Positions 1 to 6,268 of a stretch of 6,268 nt of DNA are shown here, in pieces. The DNA comes from an uncultured Helicobacteraceae bacterium (lineage in GTDB: Bacteria; Campylobacterota; Campylobacteria; Campylobacterales; Sulfurimonadaceae), in NCBI GenBank assembly GCA_903903705.1, contig CAIUZU010000101.1:1-6268 (forward strand), in the 5' to 3' direction. The notes under the pieces are model-generated. The model was not told the origin of the DNA. It was given only the letters and a program-made list of their open reading frames with translations, and searched no databases. Every line of letters begins with the position of its first letter. Position 1 is the stretch's first letter. A program made the translations under genes and the position numbers.

Positions 1-24
1 AAGTTTCTTTAAAAAGAGATTAAA

Positions 25-34
25 TTTGTAATTT
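25..34 (+). promoter_or_regulatory. Possible -10 region of gltBD (weak)
   Basis: TTTGTAATTT has a TAATTT hexamer at 29-34 preceded by TTG. It would put the transcript start near 40-42 and leave room for the Shine-Dalgarno site. The match is poor and the upstream promoter region is cut by the window edge, so the real promoter may lie before position 1, or gltB may be read from an upstream gene. Confidence 0.2.
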
Positions 35-42
35 TTTTACAA
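26..42. repeat. Short dyad in the gltB leader (TTGTAA-N5-TTACAA)
   Basis: A 6-bp perfect inverted repeat, TTGTAA at 26-31 and TTACAA at 37-42, spaced by five T. It lies 26 bases before the gltB start, where an operator or part of the promoter would be. In A/T-rich DNA such a repeat can arise by chance, so functional meaning is uncertain. Confidence 0.35.
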
Positions 43-56
43 GAAAATGTAAATTT

Positions 57-62
57 TAGGAG
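57..62 (+). promoter_or_regulatory. Shine-Dalgarno site of gltB
   Basis: TAGGAG ends 5 bases before the ATG at 68. It supports this ATG as the gltB start, which places the nucleophile cysteine at residue 15 after a short propeptide. Confidence 0.85.
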
Positions 63-67
63 TTAAT

Positions 68-3000
68 ATGGTTGAGCATCATGATCTACTGAGATCATTC
101 AAAGATAATTGCGGTTTTGGACTTGTAGCAAATATTAAAAACATAGCGTCACATAAAGTTTTAAATGATGCGGTAACTGCATTAGAGAGAATGATGCACC
201 GCGGTGCTGTCGCAGCTGATGGTAAAACAGGGGACGGCAGCGGTCTGCTTTTATCTCTTCCGGAAGAGTTTCTTCGCGCAGAAGCGACAAAAAGAGGTGT
301 TGAGTTGCCAAAACAGTTTGCTGTGGCATCAGTTTTTACAAAAAATCTGAAAAACTTAGATGTTATAGAAGAGATCTGTGAGGCAAATGATCTTAAAGTT
401 GTTCTTCGCAGAGTTGTTCCGGTCGATATTAACGCACTTGGCGAACAAGCTTTAGCATCTCTGCCGAATATTATTCAACTTTTTATTACTCCAAACTCAA
501 TTATGGCTACAAATAGATTTGATGCGCTTTTATATCTTTCAAGAAAAGAGAGCGAGCATAAACTTATAGATGATAGAGATTTTTACATCGCATCAATGAG
601 CTCAAAAGTTATCTCTTATAAAGGTCTTGTTATGCCAACGCATATCAAAGAGTTTTATAAAGATTTACAAGATGAAAACTTCAAAATCTCTTTTTCGCTC
701 TTTCATCAAAGATTCTCAACAAATACTTTGCCTGAGTGGAAACTTGCGCAACCGTTTCGCGCTGTGGCACATAATGGTGAGATTAACTCTGTTGAGGGAA
801 ATCGTTTTAATGTTGAGATAAAGTCAGAGTCCATAAAGAGTGAAGTTTTTACAGACGAAGAGATACAAAGAATATTACCGATTTTACAGCCGAGACTTTC
901 AGACAGCGGTTCTGCGGATAACTTTTTTGAGTTTCTTTTAGTAAATGGAATGGATTTTTTCAAAGCAGTTCGTGCAGTTATTCCGGCGGCTTGGCAAAAT
1001 GCTCCGCATATGGATGCTGAACTTCGTGCATTTTATGAGTTTCACTCTACGGTTTTTGAAGCATGGGACGGTCCTGCGGCGTTTTCCGTAACGGACGGAA
1101 GATATGTAGGCTGTGTTCTTGATAGAAACGGTCTTCGCCCGTCAAAATACATAATAACAAAAGACGATACTCTTCTAATTGCGAGTGAGTACGGTGTTGT
1201 AGATATTGCTGAAGAGAACATCAAAGAGAGAGGGCGTCTCCAATCAGGCGAGATGCTGGGACTTGACCTTAAATATGGAAAGATACTTAAAAATAGTGAG
1301 ATTAATGACTATTTAAAGAGTTCAAACCCATACATGAAGTGGCTCAACGAGCATATGATTTATCTTCAAGAGCATGTTGTAGATCAGTACATGTCGGCTT
1401 CTGAATATGATAAAGATGAGCTTATCGCAAGACAGAGATATTTTAATATTACACATGAAGTAATCGAGCAGGTAATTGAGCCGATGATTTTAGAGGGTAA
1501 AGAAGCCGTGGGATCTATGGGTGATGATACTCCTCTTGCGGCATTTTCAAATAAACAGAGAGCATTTACCGACTTTTTTAAACAAAAATTTGCTCAAGTT
1601 ACAAATCCTCCGATTGACCCAATCAGAGAAAAAGTGGTAATGAGTTTAAATACAGGTTTTGGAGAAGTTCACAATATTCTCGATGAAGCTCCTTTTCATG
1701 CACACCGATTAAAGTCTATTTCACCAATCATTACAAGTGAAAAATTGCATATTTTAAAATCATTCGGAGATAAAAAATCACCTAGTTATCAAGATTTTTA
1801 TCAAAGTAAAACATTCTCTACGGCGTATGAAAAAGATTTGAAAAACTCTTTAGACTCTTTGGTTGCTAAAGTCATTGAATCTGTAAAAAATGACGGCACG
1901 AGAATTATTATTTTGGATGATTATGAGTTTAGCAAGAAAAAGAGAGTTATACCGATGGCTATGGCAATCGGACGTATCAATATAGCACTCTTAAAAGCAA
2001 AAGTCCGTCATCTAGCATCTTTGGTTGCGGTTACCGGAGAGGTTTATGATCCTCATGCTGCAGCTGTGCTTATAGGTTATGGTGCAAATGCAATCCACCC
2101 AAAATTATTGGCTGAGACTGTAGTGGAACATACAAAGCGATCTAATGCAATTACACTTGATTGCCATACGGCTTTAAAATCGGTTCACAGTGCTTTAAAT
2201 GCCGGAATTTTGAAAATTATGTCTAAGATGGGAATTTCAACTATTGCGTCATATAGAAATGCAGGCTTGTTTGATGTAATGGGTCTTAGCCGTGAAATAG
2301 TTCGTGAATGTTTTGAGATGTCAAATTCTGCCCTGAACGGTTTAGGATACGATGATATAGATGCAAAACTCTTAAAATATCACACAGAGGCATATAACAG
2401 TGATGGATTTAATAAAATTTTCCCTCTAAATATCGGTGGATATTATAAATTTTATACAAATCAGGAGCATCATGATTTCGGTCCTGCTATAATTCAGGCT
2501 ATTCATGCCATGTCAGAGAGCGGAAGCAAGAAAGATTATGATAGATTAAGAGATCTTGTAAACAAAAGAGGACTGAAATTTATACGTGACTTTTTTGAGA
2601 TTAAATCTGATAAAAAACCTATAGATATCTCTGAAGTTGAGCCCAAAGAGGCGATATTTAAAAGATTTGCATCTGCGGCTATGAGTCTTGGTTCTATCTC
2701 TCCAGAGGCACATGAAACTATTGCAATGGCGATGAACCAAATAGGCGCTCAGTCAAACTCCGGAGAGGGTGGAGAGGATGATGAGAGATTTGGAACTAAT
2801 CGAAACTCAAAGATTAAGCAAGTCGCATCAGGTCGATTTGGTGTAACTCCGGCATATTTAAGAAGTGCTGAGGAGATCCAGATAAAAGTTGCTCAAGGGG
2901 CAAAACCGGGTGAGGGAGGACAGCTTCCGGGGCATAAAGTTTCTCCTCTTATAGGAAAACTTCGCTATACGGTTCCGGGTGTTACGCTGATTTCGCCTCC

Positions 3001-4507
3001 ACCGCATCATGATATCTACTCGATTGAAGATTTGGCGCAGCTTATCTTTGATGTAAAACAGGTGAATCCTAAAGCAAGAGTTGCAGTTAAACTTGTTTCA
3101 ACTATCGGCGTAGGAACGATTGCAGCAGGTGTCGCAAAAGCTTATGCAGATAAAATTATTATCTCAGGCGGTGACGGTGGAACAGGTGCTGCACCTCTAA
3201 CTTCTATAAAATTTGCGGGAAATCCTTGGGAGCTTGGACTTAGTGAAGCACATAACGCTCTAAAAGCAAATAATCTTAGAGGTCTTGTAGAAGTTCAAGC
3301 AGACGGCGGTTTAAAATCAGGTCTTGATGTTGTAAAAGCCGCTCTTTTGGGAGCTGAAAGCTACGCATTTGGTACGGGAGTTTTAACGATTGTCGGTTGT
3401 AAGATGCTTCGTATATGTCATGTAAACAAATGCAGCGTTGGTATTGCAACACAAAATGAGATGCTTCGTCAAGAATTTTTCAAAGGACATGTACATCAGC
3501 TTGTAAACTATTTTACGCTCTTAGCAGAAGATATCCGCTCAATAATGGCGCAGCTTGGATTTAGAACGATAGAAGAGATGGTAGGCAGAAGCGATCTCTT
3601 AAAAGTTGTAGATGATAAATTTGCTCAAAAATTTGATTTTAGTGCGGTTTTACATCAAGAAGCTGGTGTTAATACTTGTCAGCAGAAGTTTAACCACCCG
3701 TTTGATGATAACGCTTTTGAAAAAGATGTTCTAAAAGAGGCAATGAGTGCGATTAAACATCCGCAAAATCCTGTAAGAATCAACAGAGATATTACAAATG
3801 TAAATAGAAGCTTCGGTGCGCTTATCAGCGGTGAAATAGCAGAATATTACGGTAATAAAGGGTTGGAAAGAAATACTATCCGCATAAATTTAACGGGAAT
3901 ATCTGGTCAAGCTCTCGGTGCATTTTTGATTCCGGGAATTTCGATATATCTAAGAGGCGTTGCAAACGACTATATCGGTAAAGGCATGCACGGCGGTAAG
4001 ATAGTTATAACGTCTCAAAATGACGGAGAAGCGTATGCTGCCGGCGGAAATACATGTCTTTACGGTGCAACCGGCGGAAAACTATATATCTCTGGAAGCG
4101 TTGGCGAGAGATTTGCAGTTCGTAACTCAGGAGCACTTGCTATTGTCGAGGGAACGGGAGATAACGCATGTGAGTATATGACTGGCGGTGTTGTCGTAAT
4201 TTTGGGTAAAACCGGAATCAACTTTGGTGCCGGTATGACAGGCGGAATCAGCTTTGTCTACGATGAAGAACATAAATTTGTCGAAAATGCAAACCGTGAG
4301 TTGGTAGAACTTGTCAGAATTGACACGGATGAGTCGGATGAAGCAAGACACTATCTCAAAAAACTTTTGAAAAATTATGTTGTTGAGACCCAGAGTAAAA
4401 AAGCAAAAGCGTTGCTTGATAATTTTAGAGTTGAAGTTAGAAATTTCTGGCTTGTAAAACCTAAAAATTTAACTAAATTACCAATGAATTTAGAGATTGG
4501 AGATTAA
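68..4507 (+). CDS. gltB: Glutamate synthase (NADPH) large (alpha) subunit, GOGAT
   Basis: Large subunit of glutamate synthase: glutamine + 2-oxoglutarate + reducing power gives two glutamates, in the cytoplasm, in complex with GltD. The product is 1479 aa, within the usual range for bacterial GltB. Domains in order: an N-terminal class II glutamine amidotransferase (about 15-430) with Cys15 in DNCGFG as the expected N-terminal nucleophile, HQRFSTNT at 213-220 and HNGEIN at 235-240 (oxyanion-hole Asn236); a central domain (about 450-770); the FMN-binding synthase barrel (about 830-1200) with GEGGEDDERF near 899-908, SPPPHHDIYS near 976-985 and SGGDGGTGA at 1033-1041; and a GXGXG beta-helix domain (about 1250-1440). 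Cys1111, Cys1117 and Cys1122 have the C-x5-C-x4-C spacing of the 3Fe-4S ligands. By family knowledge, residues 1-14 are a propeptide removed to expose Cys15. The ATG is chosen because it follows a good Shine-Dalgarno site and places Cys15 correctly. It is followed 2 bases later by gltD. The gene appears intact. Confidence 0.98.
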   Translation: MVEHHDLLRSFKDNCGFGLVANIKNIASHKVLNDAVTALERMMHRGAVAADGKTGDGSGLLLSLPEEFLRAEATKRGVELPKQFAVASVFTKNLKNLDVIEEICEANDLKVVLRRVVPVDINALGEQALASLPNIIQLFITPNSIMATNRFDALLYLSRKESEHKLIDDRDFYIASMSSKVISYKGLVMPTHIKEFYKDLQDENFKISFSLFHQRFSTNTLPEWKLAQPFRAVAHNGEINSVEGNRFNVEIKSESIKSEVFTDEEIQRILPILQPRLSDSGSADNFFEFLLVNGMDFFKAVRAVIPAAWQNAPHMDAELRAFYEFHSTVFEAWDGPAAFSVTDGRYVGCVLDRNGLRPSKYIITKDDTLLIASEYGVVDIAEENIKERGRLQSGEMLGLDLKYGKILKNSEINDYLKSSNPYMKWLNEHMIYLQEHVVDQYMSASEYDKDELIARQRYFNITHEVIEQVIEPMILEGKEAVGSMGDDTPLAAFSNKQRAFTDFFKQKFAQVTNPPIDPIREKVVMSLNTGFGEVHNILDEAPFHAHRLKSISPIITSEKLHILKSFGDKKSPSYQDFYQSKTFSTAYEKDLKNSLDSLVAKVIESVKNDGTRIIILDDYEFSKKKRVIPMAMAIGRINIALLKAKVRHLASLVAVTGEVYDPHAAAVLIGYGANAIHPKLLAETVVEHTKRSNAITLDCHTALKSVHSALNAGILKIMSKMGISTIASYRNAGLFDVMGLSREIVRECFEMSNSALNGLGYDDIDAKLLKYHTEAYNSDGFNKIFPLNIGGYYKFYTNQEHHDFGPAIIQAIHAMSESGSKKDYDRLRDLVNKRGLKFIRDFFEIKSDKKPIDISEVEPKEAIFKRFASAAMSLGSISPEAHETIAMAMNQIGAQSNSGEGGEDDERFGTNRNSKIKQVASGRFGVTPAYLRSAEEIQIKVAQGAKPGEGGQLPGHKVSPLIGKLRYTVPGVTLISPPPHHDIYSIEDLAQLIFDVKQVNPKARVAVKLVSTIGVGTIAAGVAKAYADKIIISGGDGGTGAAPLTSIKFAGNPWELGLSEAHNALKANNLRGLVEVQADGGLKSGLDVVKAALLGAESYAFGTGVLTIVGCKMLRICHVNKCSVGIATQNEMLRQEFFKGHVHQLVNYFTLLAEDIRSIMAQLGFRTIEEMVGRSDLLKVVDDKFAQKFDFSAVLHQEAGVNTCQQKFNHPFDDNAFEKDVLKEAMSAIKHPQNPVRINRDITNVNRSFGALISGEIAEYYGNKGLERNTIRINLTGISGQALGAFLIPGISIYLRGVANDYIGKGMHGGKIVITSQNDGEAYAAGGNTCLYGATGGKLYISGSVGERFAVRNSGALAIVEGTGDNACEYMTGGVVVILGKTGINFGAGMTGGISFVYDEEHKFVENANRELVELVRIDTDESDEARHYLKKLLKNYVVETQSKKAKALLDNFRVEVRNFWLVKPKNLTKLPMNLEIGD
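4499..4502 (+). promoter_or_regulatory. Shine-Dalgarno site of gltD, inside the gltB 3' end
   Basis: GGAG in the last codons of gltB (encoding the terminal Ile-Gly-Asp) ends 7 bases before the gltD ATG at 4510. With the 2-base gap between stop and start, this favours coupled translation, which fits the equal stoichiometry of the two subunits in the enzyme. Confidence 0.8.
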
Positions 4508-4509
4508 TC

Positions 4510-5895
4510 ATGAGAGAATATTTAACAATAGACAGAATAGAAGCCAGAAAAAGATTAGTCGTTGAGAGAACAAAAGATTTTGGCGAGATTTATGAGGTTT
4601 TTGATAAGAGTGAAGCGGCAACTCAAAGCGAGAGATGTATTCAGTGCGGAGATCCGTTTTGTCTAAACAAATGTCCGCTGCATAACTATGTTCCACAGTG
4701 GCTAAAAGCCGTAAGTGAAAAAGATTTGGAGTTTGCTTTTAAACTCTCAAATGAGCCGTCACCGTTTCCTGAAGTTATGGGGAGAGTTTGTCCTCATGAC
4801 AGGCTTTGCGAGGGCGATTGTACGCTTAATGACGGACATGGTGCCATTACAATCGGTTCTGTTGAGACTTTTATCACTGAAGAGGGGTTTAAGGCTGGAT
4901 TTAAACCTGATTTTCCCGGAATCACAACAGATAAGAAGGTTGCTATCATAGGAAGCGGACCTGCAGGACTCTCTGCTGCAACATATCTGCTTCGCTCGGG
5001 AATAGCCGTTACCATGTATGAGAGAAGTGACAGGGCAGGCGGACTTTTAACATATGGAATCCCAAATTTTAAACTTGATAAAAAGATAGTAGAACGTCGT
5101 GTGAAGTATCTTTTAGAAGCGGGAATGGAGCTTGTGCTCAACTGTGAAGTTGGTCGTGATATCACTTTTGAAGAGATAGCGGATAAGCATGATGCGATGT
5201 TTATCGGTGTCGGTGCTACGAAAGCTAAAATAGCGTCTATAAATGGTGAAAAAGCAAGCAATGTTTATAAAGCAATGGATTATCTAACAGCGATTCAGAG
5301 AAAAAATTTCAAACTCTCTTATGATAAAAAGTTCGATTTTAAAGATAAAGATGTTGTGGTAGTCGGCGGTGGCGATACTGCAATGGATTGTCTGCGAACT
5401 GCAAAAAGAGATGGCGCAAAGAGCGTTACATGTCTTTACCGTCGTGATGCATACAATATGCCCGGAAGCCAAAAAGAGTATAAAAATGCTATGGAAGAGG
5501 GCGTTGATTTTACATTCTTTGTCTCTCCAAAAGAGATAATTTTAAACGATAAAGGCAACGCAATCGCAGTTGAAGTTATAAGAACGACTCTTGGTGCAAA
5601 AGATGAAAGCGGTCGTCAAAAAATGGAAGAGATAAGAGGGAGTGAGTTTAGAGTAAGTGCGGATGTAGTTATCATGTCACTGGGCTTTGATCCTGAAGTT
5701 CCGTCATTTTTGCATGAGAACGGTATCGAGACAAATAAGTGGGGCGGCATCGTCATCAATGAAGATACGCATGAGACAACCACTGCAGGTATTTATGCAG
5801 GCGGCGACTGTTACAGAGGTGCCGATTTGGTCGTAAGCGCCGCATATGACGGTCGTGAAGCTGCAAGAAGCATTGTTAAATCACTTTTAAAATAG
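4510..5895 (+). CDS. gltD: Glutamate synthase (NADPH) small (beta) subunit
   Basis: Small subunit of glutamate synthase. It oxidises NADPH on FAD and passes electrons through iron-sulfur clusters to the FMN of GltB. The product is 461 aa, close to the roughly 470-480 aa usual for the family. The N-terminal ferredoxin-like region has Cys43, Cys46, Cys51, Cys55 (C-x2-C-x4-C-x3-CP) and Cys94, Cys100, Cys104 (CPxDRLCEGDC), giving seven cysteines for two 4Fe-4S clusters. By analogy with dihydropyrimidine dehydrogenase, where a Gln fills the eighth position, Glu119 in TIGSVE is a plausible eighth ligand (inference). The FAD site is GSGPAG at 148-153, the NADPH site GGGDTA at 286-291, and the C-terminal FAD contact AGGDCYRGADLVVSA at 430-444. 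The motifs read closest to the enterobacterial type of GltD (NYVPQWLK, YRRDAYNMPGS). The start ATG lies 2 bases after the gltB stop with its Shine-Dalgarno site inside gltB, so the two are almost certainly cotranscribed and coordinately translated. No defects are seen. Confidence 0.97.
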   Translation: MREYLTIDRIEARKRLVVERTKDFGEIYEVFDKSEAATQSERCIQCGDPFCLNKCPLHNYVPQWLKAVSEKDLEFAFKLSNEPSPFPEVMGRVCPHDRLCEGDCTLNDGHGAITIGSVETFITEEGFKAGFKPDFPGITTDKKVAIIGSGPAGLSAATYLLRSGIAVTMYERSDRAGGLLTYGIPNFKLDKKIVERRVKYLLEAGMELVLNCEVGRDITFEEIADKHDAMFIGVGATKAKIASINGEKASNVYKAMDYLTAIQRKNFKLSYDKKFDFKDKDVVVVGGGDTAMDCLRTAKRDGAKSVTCLYRRDAYNMPGSQKEYKNAMEEGVDFTFFVSPKEIILNDKGNAIAVEVIRTTLGAKDESGRQKMEEIRGSEFRVSADVVIMSLGFDPEVPSFLHENGIETNKWGGIVINEDTHETTTAGIYAGGDCYRGADLVVSAAYDGREAARSIVKSLLK

Positions 5896-5901
5896 TTACT
5901 T

Positions 5902-5935
5902 TTTTTCACATGTACTTAAAATTACATGTGAAAAA
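5902..5935 (+). terminator. Hairpin after gltD, possible transcription end (no U-tail)
   Basis: A perfect 13-bp inverted repeat (5902-5914 with 5923-5935) around an 8-base loop begins 6 bases after the gltD stop. Its place between the gltD stop and the accD promoter is where a terminator would be expected. However, the T-run lies on the 5' arm and the A-run on the 3' arm, and no T-run follows the stem on either strand. It is therefore not a canonical intrinsic terminator. It could instead stabilise the mRNA 3' end, mark a processed end, or be a protein-binding palindrome. Confidence 0.45.
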
Positions 5936-5972
5936 TATTCTCAATCAAGTAAACACACCTATTTAAATATTC

Positions 5973-5995
5973 ATCAAATAAAGTATAAATTTGAT
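5973..5995. repeat. Inverted repeat overlapping the accD promoter (ATCAAAT-N9-ATTTGAT)
   Basis: A perfect 7-bp inverted repeat, ATCAAAT at 5973-5979 and ATTTGAT at 5989-5995. The right half overlaps the extended -10 and the first base of TATAAT. The half-sites are 16 bases apart centre to centre, about one and a half helix turns. The position is that of a repressor operator, but low-complexity A/T sequence makes a chance match possible. Confidence 0.35.
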
Positions 5996-6000
5996 ATAAT
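5990..6000 (+). promoter_or_regulatory. Probable sigma-70 promoter (extended -10) of accD
   Basis: TTTGATATAAT contains a perfect TATAAT hexamer at 5995-6000, preceded by TGA as a TGn extended -10. No convincing -35 hexamer is seen at 16-18 bases upstream; the region is A/T-rich instead, as is known for Campylobacter and Helicobacter housekeeping promoters. Transcription would start near 6006-6008, giving a leader of roughly 23-25 bases that includes the Shine-Dalgarno site. This makes accD a transcription unit separate from gltBD. Confidence 0.75.
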
Positions 6001-6019
6001 CCCAACCATTATTATAAAA

Positions 6020-6024
6020 AAGGA
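6020..6024 (+). promoter_or_regulatory. Shine-Dalgarno site of accD (decides the TTG start)
   Basis: AAGGA lies 6 bases upstream of the TTG at 6031. No in-frame ATG lies between the upstream stop and this point, so this site is the main evidence for a TTG start. Confidence 0.8.
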
Positions 6025-6030
6025 TACTTT

Positions 6031-6268
6031 TTGAACCTACTTAGCATTTTTTCTAGAAGCACAAATAAAAATCAACCAGTAAAAAGCGAAGCTCCGTCTC
6101 ATTGGGTAAAGTGTAAATCTTGCCAATCTTTGATGTTTTATAAAGAGGTTGAAAATCAGAAACATGTTTGTCCTAAGTGTGGTTACCATATTCGAATCGG
6201 CGTAAAAGAGAGAATTGAACTTTTAGCAGATGAAGGAACTTTTGTTGAATATGATGAAAATTTAAAAC
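6031..6268 (+). CDS. accD: Acetyl-CoA carboxylase carboxyltransferase beta subunit, 5' part (cut by window end)
   Basis: The first 79 codons of AccD, which with AccA transfers the carboxyl group from carboxybiotin to acetyl-CoA to make malonyl-CoA, the first committed step of fatty-acid synthesis. The visible part carries the family's N-terminal zinc ribbon: WVKCKSCQ with Cys28 and Cys31, then HVCPKCGYHIRI with Cys47 and Cys50, followed by KERIELLADEGTFVE, which matches the usual lead-in to the crotonase-fold domain. That catalytic domain lies beyond the window. The start is TTG. The only in-frame ATG is at codon 35, inside the zinc ribbon, and an in-frame stop (TGA at 5992-5994) lies upstream, so TTG at 6031 is the only start that gives a normal AccD N-terminus. 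It also has a good Shine-Dalgarno site 6 bases upstream. The gene has its own likely promoter and is functionally unrelated to gltBD. Confidence 0.93.
   Translation, partial: MNLLSIFSRSTNKNQPVKSEAPSHWVKCKSCQSLMFYKEVENQKHVCPKCGYHIRIGVKERIELLADEGTFVEYDENLK

Noticed and set aside
627..963. Short open frames on both strands within the gltB amidotransferase domain (627-821 + and 706-963 -)
   Set aside because: They overlap the conserved GltB frame (HQRFSTNT, HNGEIN) and have no homology-like motifs or credible translation signals.
4508..4951. Small frames around the gltB-gltD junction (4508-4696 - and 4715-4951 +)
   Set aside because: Both lie over the GltD cysteine-cluster coding region, which explains the sequence fully; their translations show no recognisable pattern.
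4794..5261. A 155-codon open frame on the - strand inside gltD
   Set aside because: It lies entirely antisense to a well-conserved GltD region with intact FAD and cysteine motifs. Its product is Ser/Pro/Ile-rich without recognisable domains, as expected of a shadow frame.
68..5895. A novel or fused system within the two long genes
   Set aside because: Both proteins follow the standard GltB and GltD domain order and length with no inserted or extra domain, so they are ordinary GOGAT subunits.
5961..5968. ATTTAAAT palindrome in the gltD-accD gap
   Set aside because: An 8-base A/T palindrome is expected by chance in this composition and has no clear spacing relation to the promoter.
5936..5989. 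Possible small RNA or peptide between the hairpin and the accD promoter
   Set aside because: No ATG frame of useful length, no Shine-Dalgarno site and no further strong fold is visible; it reads as plain A/T-rich spacer.

Overview
The window is AT-rich, with A/T-dominated third codon positions and A/T-rich gaps. It looks like an ordinary chromosomal segment of a Campylobacterota (Epsilonproteobacteria) member. The overall style (codon use, AT content, and a TGn-extended TATAAT box with no clear -35 box) suggests a Sulfurimonas/Sulfuricurvum-like organism. That placement is inference from general appearance, not from a marker gene. All three genes read on the + strand.

Layout: a 67-base A/T-rich leader (1-67) carries a Shine-Dalgarno site and a small dyad. 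Then come gltB (68-4507), the large subunit of NADPH-type glutamate synthase, and gltD (4510-5895), its small subunit, separated by 2 bases. A 135-base gap (5896-6030) follows. It holds a 13-bp perfect hairpin just after gltD and a strong-looking promoter just before the next gene. The last gene, accD (6031 to beyond the window end), encodes the carboxyltransferase beta subunit of acetyl-CoA carboxylase. It starts with TTG and is cut by the window edge after its zinc-finger region.

How they work together: GltB and GltD form GOGAT. Paired with glutamine synthetase, which is not in this window, it makes two glutamates from glutamine and 2-oxoglutarate and so is the main entry of ammonia into biosynthesis. 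GltD takes electrons from NADPH through FAD and two 4Fe-4S clusters. GltB hydrolyses glutamine, channels the ammonia, and performs the reductive synthesis on FMN next to a 3Fe-4S cluster. The key cofactor and catalytic motifs are intact in both, with no frameshift or truncation. accD belongs to fatty-acid synthesis and appears to be a separate transcription unit.

I found no undescribed system, mobile element, CRISPR array, tRNA or rRNA. The only points worth a second look are small regulatory-scale structures in the two non-coding stretches.
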